A stretch of DNA of 64,000 bases from Symsagittifera roscoffensis (Eukaryota > Xenacoelomorpha > Acoela > Convolutidae), in the NCBI RefSeq assembly GCF_963678635.1, contig NC_087066.1, positions 31,067,301-31,131,300 of the forward strand. Direction: 5' to 3'. The notes below the pieces were generated by a model that was not told the origin of the DNA, did no database searches, and was given only the letters and a program-made list of their open reading frames with translations. Below are positions 1 through 10,814 of the stretch, piece by piece (position 1 is the first letter of the stretch; every line of letters starts with the position of its first letter). The translations under genes were made by a program, and so were the position numbers.

Positions 1-469
1 GGCAAAGCCCTGAACTTTCGACTGTCCCTTAATTCATATCGAATAGTTTTTGGGAAAATAAGTTATAGAAAACCTATACATTTTGGACAATATCAAAGTG
101 TAAAATAATGCGTCGAACTAAATTGATACGACCAATTGGCTAGCCTCAATTCAATTCGGAACGATTTTGTTGTGCGGGATAATTCGCCACGCATGAATAA
201 TTCGCATTTTTCTCTCGGCATTCTGAATAAAATCTTCAAAGCGCGCATAATTTAGTCCAAAATATGCCAAGTTTGGCAATTTTTAAATCCCCAGAACTTT
301 ACAAAAAAAATTGGAGCTGAAATACCTTTTTATATTTGAACTCAGGAAGTCGATATCTTCAATGGGGTTCAAGAAATATTTGTTGAAAATTGTTATTTAG
401 ATCGGTAAAAATTGACTGAATAAAAAACCACACTGAGCATAAATATTCCGTTTTCTTCAAAAGTCGAAT
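1..469. other. AT-rich non-coding sequence left of duplication copy A
   Basis: No open frame of note on either strand. The first bases (GGCAAAGCCCTGAA, then a CGACTG motif) resemble 54,229-54,262, where GGGCGAAGCCCTGAA is followed by CCGACTGCTC. The stretch from about 236 to 469 resembles 55,115-55,440, with shared landmarks such as an ACTTTACA run, a CTCAGGAA run and AAGTCGAA, but with many differences and indels. It is therefore probably an old dispersed repeat that also occurs between the 859-bp repeats. I see no promoter or RNA gene in it. Confidence 0.5.
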
Positions 470-3054
470 TAATAATTAACTCTAAGCGTTGTTCTACGTG
501 TATCCTCAGAAATTCCTGACAACTGTCCATTTATTGCGCTTCGTTATCGATCTGGAATGTATAGTATAGCGCTAGTTTTGTCGCTCCCTGACAATTATTT
601 GTTGCTTTGCTTGCATTACGACGTACTTTGATCAAGTTGATTGTCCAAAAACAGTTGTTTGTTAGCTTTTTAATTTTGTGCTAGTGGGGTTGAAAGCGAC
701 GATGAAAAATCCCAGTTTTCCAGTGCTCGCAAATAGTTGTTTAAGAACTAATTGATAGCCTATAGTGTAACGTTTTCAAGGACAGACTGGACGCAGTTAC
801 ACCCTCAAGTCATTTTTTGTGTCAGAAAAAAGTTCAGAAAAAAAATTGGCGTGCAACGTTGGAAATAAGTAAAAGTCTAACCTAGATCATGAACGAGTCA
901 GCATTCCACATTTGATAGCCGTACACGTTTTAACAAACATTCACATCATAATTAATTTCGTTCTTGCTGAATTATATCTTCTTTTCCGGCAAAACAAATG
1001 TAAAATAGGCGAAAAAGGTAAGCAATTGTTGAAAATAAGGAGAAAACTTTGACGTTTATAAAAGAAATAGAGGTCACTTAAATCCCAAAGTTGTCTGAAA
1101 GCGTTCCGAAAGCTAAAAAAAACTCAAGTTAATAAATTGGCACTGATTATGTTATCAGACTGAAACCAATCGAACTTTATATTTTTCTCGAGCTAACCTT
1201 TTTAACTTATCAATCTGAAATACTGTTGCGATTGTGGTGATATCGTTTTGTTGTTTTTTAAATGGAATCGTCCAAAACCATAAAATGCTAAAAGGCCAGT
1301 GGAAATTGTTCGGTTGATTGACTAGGAATCTTTGAAGACATACAACCAACGCGTTTTCATATTTTTTGTGTTGAAGGCGCGCTTTCTTGTACGCTTCACC
1401 AGATGACGAGTGTTATCTCACATTTTCGCTTTTTCTTACCTTTTTGTTTGTCTTTGTTTGTTTCTGCTACGCAGGTGTGACGGAGGTCGAGAAAAACATG
1501 GAACTGTGCACAATGCTATGATTAATAGGTAATCAGAGTCATTATTCTGAAGTCACAGCGACAATCTCGGTTTACAGGGAGGGAATTTTTGAATTTTCTT
1601 TCAAAAATTGAAATAAAATAACACTTAACAATCTACTTGCAGTACATGTAAGCAAACAAACACCACCTTTGCTCAGGTGAGATTATGGCTGAAATTAACC
1701 AGCTGTAAATCTTCAAATCGTTTTTATAGAGTGTTTTAATACACGATATTATGCAGTAAAACTTGAAAGATTCAATGCTTTTTGGGTAAATTTTTGTGGG
1801 CGGACTGAATTAAAACTGCTGCATTTGAAGTATGAATACTTTAAATACTTGAAAATCAAACAATTTCAATTTTGTACGAAAAGCAGAAATTTACTGGAGT
1901 GAAATGAATATAAAAAGCTTGATGCAAAATTTTTCCGCCTTTTCTTCAAATTATTGATTTATTTTTAATGGAACTACACAGCAAGTCAATAGCTGTTGAC
2001 AATAATTATTTAAATTTTAAGGAAATTTTTCTCTGACTCTGATCAAAGCAATGGGTTGACGCAATGACAAGTCTGACCTGATAGTTTTTGAACAATATTG
2101 TCAGATCTTCAAACATGTTTTTGATGGAATTAGGCCAAGTGTCGCTTGTGCTGAAAAAGAAGGAAAGTATGCCAAGATGTTGATAAGCTTATTGATACAT
2201 CCAAAAAACAAAAAGGTTCAATTGAATTAATCTAATCAGACTGTTTTTGGGCACCAGGTAACAATTTCATCAGAAGTCTGTATTCATACATCGAATTATT
2301 TTCTGGCGCATCAAACAAGCTCTTTGAATCTACAAGGATATACAACAATGAAGTTCAAGAAATAATTAATCGGATTTTTTATTATGGCAAAAGAAATCAT
2401 TGAATGCACAAGGGAATATATTGTAAGAAGCTAAAATAAAGATGATGATTAGGCTCAGTTTAAAAAAGGGGAGTTTTTAGGGTTGCTACGAAACAGTCTG
2501 GATATGAATTTGTATCTAATCTATCTGATTATGAGGAAGAAATTGATTCGTAAAAGGCTATTCATTTGAATCATTCTTTATCCCGGAGCGAGTAACTATA
2601 TAATCATCACCATTTGAGTTTAAAGGCTGATATCTAATTTCAGCGCCATCGCAAGCTGCAAAAAGCATAAATATGGCTCAAGATGACTGCAAAACATGAA
2701 GTCAACGACTGGCGGCTGTTTGAAGTTAAGTTATCGGCTAATTTGATCATCTCAGTTTGGCTACTCTATGAGAACCAGGTTGACGCAATTAAATCTGTGC
2801 AGTTTTTTATTAGAAAATTGACAAAACCGACTCCACGCCAGAGGGATCCAAGAAAAGTCAAAACGTTGTTACAAAAAAAAAGAATTAACTTTGGTTGATA
2901 AGCGATGTCCAATTCAGATTTGATCAGAAAACATGAAAACAACATTCTTTCAAAAAGTTTTATGCGCACATCCAAGTGCAGATTTAGGGGTTGACATTTC
3001 ACTAATGTCATAAATTAAAAAGCTGTTTTTTAATCAGTTACTTAAAAACATCAA

Positions 3055-3360
3055 AAACATCGCCCCCCCCTCCCTCAGGGATTCGACCCCCTTTGTACTA
3101 TTTTGAGATATCAATTTTTGCTGACGGACCCTAAAATTTTTCTAAAAACGCCTTTGGCGCCAATATATACTAATTTGGAGGGGGGGAGTGCGCGCCAAAA
3201 AAACACGATTTTTTGGTCAACATTTTCCAAAAAGTACCTAAAACGCCTTTTTTGCCCGGTTTTTTTTTCAAGTTTTGCCTGCGGCGCAGAAATTTTTGGA
3301 ATGGGTTCATTTGAGTCAATGACGGACTTTACAGGTTTTGCAGAAAAATTTTGAGCGTTA
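3055..3360. repeat. decayed repeat fragment with CCAATATATACTA motif (copy A, first)
   Basis: A C-rich run is followed by CAGGGATTCGACCCC, then GGCGCCAATATATACTA and a G-rich run. The same order of landmarks (a G run, GGGTTTCGATCCCC, CACCAATATATACTA, then GAGAGGGG) recurs at about 7,290-7,480, so the two are probably diverged members of one repeat family. The copy B equivalent starts near 13,187. The 83-codon open frame here is probably chance. Confidence 0.4.
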
Positions 3361-3641
3361 TGACTTTTGGGGCTATGATACCTAGTGTATCAAATACCCT
3401 TGCAGCAGTAGAAAATTTTTTATCCAATGTCATTTTAGTTGCAAAATTTGCCCTGGTTGCCTATTGCACGAAAACTTTGCTGGCAGTGCTCCCTTAACGC
3501 GTAGGTCCCGATAAAATGTCCCGATAATCTGTGGAGAATCCATGTACTATCCATGAGTAAATAAGGTAGCGTGAGTTAAATGTGAACTTGATAGTTTGAA
3601 GCCTCCCTGTGTATCAGAAGAATCAACCGCTTCATGTGGTG

Positions 3642-4364
3642 CAGTGCTGATTTAATTTAACCGGACAAAACGCGTTAAACTTGAAATTTAAAACGCGTTT
3701 TTCTCAAATCTCAAGGTGAAAACTTATAAAGACAAGACTTGCTTAAACTTTTAGCAGAATTAATAAGGTGTAATTTGTTTCGCGAAATTCGGGCCCAAAA
3801 TTTTACCCCAAAAATGGGTCATTTTGGCTTTTCTTAGTTAATCAAAAATTACGCCAAAAATACCCAGTCGATCACAGACAAAATTATATCAAAGTGAGCC
3901 CCTTACGTAGGCGAACAATATTTAAGGAGGGTATTTTCTCCAAAAAAAAATTGCAAATCATTTAAAAATGGTTTCTAAATAAACGTTGGTATTTTATATA
4001 AAAAAACGAATTTTTTTGTCTATCAAACAAAAATAAATTAACTTATACAATGTATTGGAGAATATACCCTTCTTAAAGTTTGTTGGGCTATGTAAGGGGC
4101 TCACTTTGATATAATTATGTCTGTGATCAACTGGGTATTTTTGGCGTAATTTTTGATTAACTAAGAAAAACCAAAATGATCGATTTTTGGGGTAAAATTT
4201 CGGGCCCGAATTTCGCAAAACAAATTACACCATATTAATTCTGCTAAAAATTTAAGCAAGTTTTGTGTTCATAAGTTTTCACCTGAACTCAACCCAATTT
4301 GAGAACAACGTGTTTCAAATTTCAAGTTTAACGCGTTTTGCGCGGTTAATTTAAATCAGCACTG
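3642..4364. mobile_element. 723-bp fold-back (palindromic) element in copy A
   Basis: The left end begins CAGTGCTGATTTAA and the right end is its reverse complement, TTAAATCAGCACTG. The inverted arms run inward for about 320 bp each, with matching landmarks such as CGGGCCC, TTTTTGATTAACTAAG and GTAAGGGGCTCACTTTGATAT, leaving a short AT-rich centre near 3,990-4,030. Such a near-complete hairpin with no internal gene is typical of fold-back or MITE-type non-autonomous DNA elements. No target duplication is clear; GTG/TATG flank it. The 74-codon minus-strand frame inside is a by-product of the arm sequence. Confidence 0.8.
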
Positions 4365-4430
4365 TATGCTGAATGAATAAACAAACTGGTCAAAAGAACG
4401 AACTTGTTTACAGTCTTTAATAGCTGTTAG

Positions 4431-4877
4431 GGGGGTTGAGAAATTAGACGATAAGCAAATTAGAGGGAGGTACTTAAAAGGAATATAGACGGCTCTGCAA
4501 AACTGCAATTGTGAGAAAATAGACGAAAGTGAGAGAAATTAAATTGTTTGCAGACAAGCTGCGCGAGAAAAAAAAATTATTTGTTGACAGCAGTTAAATT
4601 TTACAAGTCAATCATGCATAATTTGTTCAAATCAAAACTCTCTTGTAGTATTCGGATTTGACATTTTTTTGATCATTTAAACTAATTGTTTTGATAGGTA
4701 TTGACATTTTATGTTCTTTTTGTATTTGTGAAACTTGACTCTTAAGAAAAATTTTTTGGCCCTTTCCTCTTCATAGCTTTTTCGTCTAAAATGCCAGATC
4801 TGTAAAAAATAACTTCCGTCTAATTTCGTTTTTGTTGCATCCGTGTAATTTGCTTATCGTCTAATTTCCTAGGCCCC
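4431..4877. mobile_element. 447-bp non-autonomous DNA element with inverted ends (copy A)
   Basis: The left end runs from a G run into GAAATTAGACGATAAGCAAA; the right end is its reverse complement ending TCCTAGGCCCC, giving inverted ends of about 30 bp with a few mismatches. Both sides carry AGCTGTTAG (4,422-4,430 and 4,878-4,886), a likely target-site duplication of 8-9 bp. An 8-bp duplication would suit hAT and 9 bp would suit Mutator-like transposases; the sequence does not decide. There is no coding capacity. Confidence 0.75.
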
Positions 4878-7142
4878 AGCTGTTAGGTCACACAAAAGCT
4901 GCTAAATACACTGTAAACAAGCCCGATAATTCTCAAAAATTACCTGACAGCTTCTTTATGACCGAATTTGTTAATAAGTGACATGATATTTGAAGGGATA
5001 AATTCTTCTAAGTAACCAAAGCCAACAAACATGGAGGCTTCGACTTGAAAAGTTCGTATTCGTTTCGCGCTAATTAACTATCCCATATCGGGAGAAAAAA
5101 AACGCATTTTTTGCTTTCGTAGGCAATCGAAGTTGGATGTTTTACAGCAAAGTTATGGTAATGCAGAGAGTATTGGAACTGTTTGTTACCATTTCTTGTT
5201 GGGCAGGTTTAAACATTACAAAAATTAACGCAAAACGTACCAAAAAAGGAAACATCTAAAATATAAAACAATATCACCATTCAATTTTTTGTTGTCCCAT
5301 TTTTCGTGTTAAAAATTGAAGTTCAAGTTTGATTTTTTTTGTTAAAATGACTCAAAAATCTGAAATTTGATTATCTTTGTTTGGTAGTTTCATGTTTTTG
5401 GTAGGTTCATCAATTTTGTACCGAAAAGCTATTAATAATTTGATCTAAGTTTTTCCAAACAGCTGAATTTGATTTCAATTTTTGCAAAAATTTTTTCCTT
5501 TTGCACCTTCTATTGAGAAACCTATGTAGTTTTTGGATTTTGGACTCGTTTTGTAAGGTCTAGTAAAGTTCATTTTTTTGCCACAAACAATTATCAAAAA
5601 CGACCCGCAACACAAGACCAAAAATTACTAAAAATACAACATTTTGTACAAGAAGACCATCAAGTTCCATCTACCAAGTTGTTCGATAGAAGTGCAGGAG
5701 CGGCCATAATAATCGATTCCAGGGAGAGCAATAGTTTTTAGTTTTGGATGAGCTGATTATACAAATGAAATTAGTATAAAATTTTCGAGACTAGATTTGT
5801 ACGCGATTTTGGTTCAGTTTTTTTTCTACTTTATTCTCAGATTTTGGCGACCAAAATTCGGTAAATCCAGTCTTTTGCAATTCCGTCTCAGTTTGTCGCT
5901 CTTTTACTATGCTGGACTGTGCTTATTGGGTCTGTTTAGGGTATGCCGCGACTCCCCCAAAGAAGAGGTAGCTTTTTCCCATTTTGTTTCAGTGTAAGTC
6001 ACGTATTTTTCAACTTTCATGAAAAATTGGCTAACCTATATTGATTTCGGCAATGACAGCTCCTTTTTTCTATCTATTCTTCTGCGAGTTAGGACTAACA
6101 GTGTCTAATTAGGCTCAAAACAAACTTCGGATCTGCATAACAATCCCTCCTTTCGAGAAAGGGGGACTGTTTATTAGACTAAGTTTGTAGATTTTTCGAT
6201 CAATCACTGCAGCAAAATTAGCATTCTCAACAGAATAGCGCTAATATACAGTATTTTAAAATCGGGGTGGAGATTCTTAAGCAGATAGCATAGGGGGAGG
6301 GAGAGAGATTGTTAAGTAGATCCCAAACTTGTGACAATTGGTCAGCTAACATTTGAATAACTTCTCTTTTTACATAGAAATTTAACGCCATTGTATGTTT
6401 GATTTACCTGCGATATCAGATTGTCGTCCTTTCAAATAAAAGAAAGGTTTGTGGCTTCGTTAACGATAACTCTAGTTGGAAAGAAGGTTGGAGCGAATTT
6501 TTCTAATTAAACTAAAAAAACGTTAGCAAGAAAATATATCAAACACAAAACAATTTTTTTTATAAGGAATTGAAAATTTAGAAGTATAATTGGACATAAT
6601 TGTAATTAAAAAACATATTATTTAAGATTTTGATTGATGTTTATTTAATTCACAATTAGCGGAAGATCGAATTTTGACAAATTTTATTTTAGTCGACAGC
6701 AAAATATTTAATACCCCTGCTTGAGATCGTGAAAATGCAAAACGTACCGCGAAAAGAAAATTAAGTCAAGGAAATTAAAACCCACTTTTCATCATTTTTT
6801 AAAAAAAGTTTCAAGTTTCTGTGACAATGTTTTAGTATTCCACAATGTCATACAATAAAATATAAATTTATAAGAGTGAAATTTCAAGTTTCATCAGTAT
6901 GCTTTTTTGAGATAGACTTCTACTCGGATTAAAGAATTGGTCGTTCAAAAAGCGGAGTAATATAGTCGCATAACAGTGCAAGGGAGTGAGTATTTAACAA
7001 GGGGGACGTATTAAGGAAAAGGTCTCAATTTTTAATTCCTATAAAAAGCGTAAAAGCTTTTCAATCACGCTGCTTAAATCAAGTTGATGAGTTATATGGA
7101 TGTGTGTCAAATTATCAGTGGTCAAAAAATGGAGGCACTAAA

Positions 7143-7215
7143 TTGGTAAATGGTTTCTCAATTAGCCATGCGACTAAGGCACCCACATTTCTGCCCGGTT
7201 CAAAAAATCGAATCT
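7143..7215 (+). repeat. decayed tRNA-like SINE head (copy A)
   Basis: The run TTAGCCATGCGACTAAGGC resembles the A box and D arm of a tRNA (Leu or Ser type). About 30 nt later GGTTCAAA and TCGAATCTCAC resemble B box and T-arm sequence. No clean cloverleaf can be drawn and no acceptor stem is obvious, so this is not a working tRNA gene. A tRNA-derived SINE head is the most economical reading. It is also present in copy B with a few changes. Confidence 0.3.
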
Positions 7216-7289
7216 CACATGGCCGATTTGAAGCATCACTTTAGAATAATACATTGCGAAAGATACTGAATTTAGTGACAGGGACAGAT

Positions 7290-7480
7290 TTTTTGGGGGG
7301 GGGGGGGGGGGGGGTGTTGGCTGGTGAATACTTGCTTGAGGGTTTCGATCCCCTAACCACCGAAAGGGTCCAACTTTTGGTATTATTTCACAAAATCCAT
7401 TTTCGGTTTACTCTCTGCCCTTTCTTGAGGCTCCTTAAGCACCAATATATACTAAAGACTGAGAGGGGAAAACCTTCAAA
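7290..7480. repeat. G-run plus decayed repeat fragment (copy A, second)
   Basis: About 20 consecutive G are followed by GGGTTTCGATCCCC and CACCAATATATACTA. The landmark order is the same as at 3,055-3,360, suggesting a second diverged member of that family. In copy B (17,436-17,628) the G run is replaced by a T run and a shorter G run, so the homopolymer differs between copies. A 78-codon frame crosses the G run and changes with it, so it is not a credible gene. Confidence 0.4.
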
Positions 7481-8008
7481 GAAGTGTTGAAACCTTCCAA
7501 GATGTAACAAGAAATTTTTGGGAAGTATTTACAAAAATTTGCATTCTGCTCAACTTTTTGGCACAGCAGTGTTTTTGCACTGTTTCGGCTCGCAAAATCA
7601 GTTTAGTTGAACTTAAAAAAGTTAAAATATGACAGAATTTTCAAATATAAACTTTTAAAATACCCCATCGAGAAAATCCGATTTACCCCGCTGAAAAGTG
7701 ATATGCCAATTTTATTGCCAAGTTCAATATGTTCGCAATTTTTATATTCTTTTTTTCTGGTAGGTTTATTGAGCAGCACTCTGTACACCTGAATGGGAGA
7801 GAGGCTAATTACCTGATGGTGTTTATGGAGTCTTAAAACCAACCCACTATAGCTGAATTGCAGGAAATATATCACTCTCCCGTCAAAATTATTGAATTTT
7901 ACCAACTCGGGTGACTTGAGTGGCATAAAATAGCAAAGTGTTTACTTACTGGGTCTAACTGGGGTTGAATTTGGATACTTTTTCCCATTCAATTCAGTCA
8001 GTTTTCAG

Positions 8009-8210
8009 GTTTAATCTTTACCCTCCCCAAGCTTTTACTTCCCCCCCCCCCCCCCCAGTTTACTTTCCCCCCTCCCCAATTGACTTAACCCCACCCCTCC
8101 CCAGTTTACATTACCCCAACCCCCTCCCCCCACGACTGCCAGTTTACCAGAACTCCCATTAGCCCCCCCCCCCCCCTTATAGTTGAACACGGGGGGGGGG
8201 GGGTATTTAT
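8009..8210. repeat. C-rich minisatellite with C and G homopolymers
   Basis: Loose repeats of a CAGTTTACTTTACCCC-like motif are interrupted by C runs of 13-16 bases, and a G run of about 13 follows at 8,192. A related patch is at 54,635-54,730. Runs of this kind can form quadruplex or i-motif structures and slip easily. Apparent proline-rich open frames across it come from the C runs. Confidence 0.6.
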
Positions 8211-8399
8211 TGGTATACTCTGGGGAGGATATTAATGATTGACCCCAGCTTAGCGCTAAGCGCCCCCCTCTTTAGTTGGGGAGACGTAAAAAACATGAGG
8301 GGGTGACGTTGGACGAGGCATTTAGTAAAAGGCATAGCATATATTTTGCAATTTTCCTGCAAAATTTTCAAAAATTTCTGCAAAATGATCAAATTTGGT
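8211..8399. other. spacer with no recognised gene
   Basis: Unique spacer between the C-rich patch and the GATTATAAT zone. It contains AGCGCTAAGCGCCCCCC and a 61-codon minus-strand frame that resembles no family I know. I see no regulatory site. Confidence 0.4.
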
Positions 8400-9545
8400 T
8401 CTAAAAAATGGATTATAATCGATTATAATGGAATATCTAGGCAAAAATTATCGATTTCAGTTTAAAAAAATAGTGAATTATATTCGATTATAATGGATTA
8501 TAAATGATTTTTTTTTTCAAAAATAATAGATTATAATGGCAATATAATCAATTTCGTGGTCTGTGGATTGTTTTTGTCACGGGAATCCATTATAATCGAT
8601 TTGAACCCATGGGCGCTCACAGGGGTTGGACCAGTAAAAAATGGAAAAAAACTATATGCAATAAGTTGAAACTAATTTTTTTTTCATTTGAGATTTTGAG
8701 TGGAAATCATAACCTGTACACGCCCAATAAAGTACTTCGCTCGTAGTAACAAATCGATTGTGGCGAATCAGTTTTCCCGCACTCAGTAAAAAGACAAAAT
8801 AATCGATTATAATACTCTTATCAAAATTATAATTAATTATGAGCGCCAAATTTAGATGTTTAAACCATTTAAAATCCATTATTATGATAACATTTTAATG
8901 ATAACATTTATAATTGATTATAATTTTTTCCCGAAAATCTTTTATGATCTCTTATAATTTCTTGTAATCTATTATAATCTTTTTTTTTAAAATTATAATC
9001 CTTTTTTCTGTCAAAATCTCAAAATTGAGATGTCTTGTCACTCTTTGGTTCATCTGAACACAAAGTCTTACCACAAAACAAAAGTTTCTTAGAGATCCCT
9101 TCAAATTAGTTAAAAGAATCCCGCGGTAGGTGAAATATAACTTTACTATATAAATCATGAAACTAAAGCAGTGTGCTGATATTTTGTTGGTCAAAAAAAT
9201 TTAGGTTGTGCATCAAGAAACAACTATAATTAAGAAGAAATGAAAAAATAAAAACATTAAAAATTTGAATGGATTTGAAAGCTGTTAAAACATTTTACCC
9301 ATTTTTCACATAAGCCAACGATCTAAGTAAAAGCATAAATTATAAGCAATTCATATGCAAGGTCGAAGACAAAATGGACAAACAAAGGGGATTATAAGCA
9401 ATTATAATATATTATAATGGATTTTTTCTGCAAACCAAATGAATCGAAAACTCGGATAAAAATAATGGATTATAATAGATTATAATGTATTATAATTTAT
9501 CATAGTTGATTTCAAAAAGAGATTATAATCGATCCTTAATTGATT
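8400..9545. repeat. AT-rich zone of dispersed GATTATAAT motifs
   Basis: The word GATTATAAT, and the palindrome ATTATAATCGATTATAAT built from it, recurs many times in both orientations. Clusters lie near 8,412, 8,470-8,505, 8,810, 8,910-9,000, 9,390-9,420 and 9,465-9,530. Between clusters is ordinary AT-rich sequence. A block at 8,650-8,775, including ACACGCCCAATAAAGTACTT, is clearly homologous to 54,740-54,850. No protein gene is supported; two 75-80 codon minus-strand frames are lysine, phenylalanine and isoleucine rich and look like chance. Confidence 0.6.
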
Positions 9546-9872
9546 TAAATCAATTAATTTTTTCTCAATTTTTGTAAGATTGGTACTTAAATCATATTGC
9601 AATTTATTAACGGTATGATGTATGATCAGTCCAATATATTGAACGGCAACAATTTATCTAATAATTAACTCTAAGCGTTGTTCCACGTGTATCCTCAGGA
9701 ACCCTGACACTTTTCTATATCACGCGCTTGGTTATCGATTGGGTTATGTCTAAAAAACCGCTAATTTTGTTGCTGCCCTGACAATTTTTTGTTGTTTTGC
9801 TCAATGACGTACTTTGATTAAGTTGATTGTCTGAAAACAGTTGTTTGTTAGCTTTTTAATTTTATGTTACTG

Positions 9873-10814
9873 CCCGGGTTGACAAAAAATGCTTATCATA
9901 CAAATTTCACATCTAAAAAAAAATTCTTATCTTATTCTTTCATACAGTTTCATAGAGCATAACTAAGTGTATAAAAATAGCAAAATAAGCATTTTTTCCA
10001 TAAATAAAATTGTATGACAAGCATTTTTTCCATACTATGAAATTGTATGACAAGCATTTTTTCCATAAATGAAAATACAAAAACTTTTGTTTCGCAATTT
10101 TGTGTTTTAACCGAAACACTAACCAAGGATTTTTTCTCATAAGACAACCCAGAGTGTAACTGGCAGTTACCACGCAGATGAACAGGATTTGATGATTTTA
10201 GCCATACACGTTAATAATAACAGTTTCACATGGAATTATATACCAAAAAAGTAACTTTTTGAATATGGCTAGACAATTTTTAGTATGAAAATTTTGATGG
10301 TTGAGAAAAAAAGCCTGTTTTTCTACAAAGTTATTTTCATTTTAGCAAATGAAACAAAAGATAATAATCGTGTTTACGAAAAAAAACGCTTTCTTGTAAT
10401 TTGTGGATTATTTGAGTGAAAAACTCATCCTGGACTACGTTTTAAACCCAAAAAGTCAAATTTTGCATGCAAAATTTTTTTTCGTAGAATTTATATTTTA
10501 GCACAAAAGCAAGTTTGCAGCCAAAAAAGGGATAAAAAATTTTTATCTCAATTTTTTGTTTTTTATGAAAAAAATGCATAGCATACAATTTTCATATATG
10601 TAAATTGTATGATAAACATTTTTTATAAAAAATTTTAAATCATTTTTTTTAATGACCAGACCGCTTCAAAAGAGACAAGTAGACCAAAAATGTTCATTAA
10701 AATTTTTTAAAACACTTTTAAATTTTGTATGATTTTTCTATGACCAGCATTTTTCCATAGATTTCATATGAAACTGTATGATAAGCGTTTTTCTTCTATG
10801 TACGTCAACCCGGG
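9873..10814. mobile_element. 942-bp inverted-repeat element present only in copy B
   Basis: The element starts CCCGGGTTGAC and ends GTCAACCCGGG, exact 11-bp inverted ends. After them comes a looser inverted match built on TGCTTATCATACA on the left and TGTATGATAAGCG on the right. Comparison with copy A, which reads straight through at about 696, shows a clean insertion. A target duplication is at most 2-3 bp (TG). The interior is AT-rich and repetitive, with TGTATGA-CAAGCATTTTTTCCAT words throughout, and codes for no transposase. It is a non-autonomous element, best called MITE-like; the superfamily is not settled. Confidence 0.8.
9988..10075. repeat. tandem repeat of 32-33 bp inside the 942-bp element
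   Basis: Three successive copies of a unit beginning GCATTTTTTCCATA and ending TTGTATGACAA, at about 9,989, 10,021 and 10,054. Single copies of the same words occur near the right end of the element, so the repeat grew from the subterminal sequence. Confidence 0.7.

Larger units (their letters stand above)
470..8008 (+). repeat. 7.5-kb segmental duplication, copy A
   Basis: This segment matches 9,659-18,129 in the same orientation along its whole length. It differs by scattered substitutions, 1-20 bp indels and one 942-bp insertion that only copy B carries. The left breakpoint is sharp: homology begins at TAATAATTAACTCTAAG (470 here, 9,659 in copy B), and the bases before it are unrelated. 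The right breakpoint follows CAGTCAGTTTTCA, at about 8,008 here and 18,129 in copy B. Minus the insertion the copies are about 7,539 and 7,529 bp long. Most of it looks non-coding: open frames are short, change freely between copies and match nothing I recognise. Nested elements are listed separately. Confidence 0.9.

Noticed and set aside
1155-1349. 64-codon minus-strand frame kept in copies A and B (also 11,282-11,476)
   Set aside because: The copies are nearly identical DNA, so retention is uninformative. There is no domain, and the first codon is not in a recognisable gene context.
5797-5997. Frame kept in three flank copies (5,797, the copy B equivalent, and 18,590) with RFWRPKFG and YAGLC words
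   Set aside because: Most substitutions between the first and third copies change amino acids and indels occur just upstream; the similarity reflects shared DNA and not protein selection.
7143-7215. Functional tRNA gene
   Set aside because: No acceptor stem or clean anticodon arm; both copies are decayed.
8041-8204. Proline-rich coding frame through the C-rich patch
   Set aside because: It is produced by C homopolymers whose lengths vary, with no start context or conservation.
8400-9545. Telomeric or interstitial telomere repeat
   Set aside because: GATTATAAT is not a known telomere unit, occurs in both orientations and is not in tandem.
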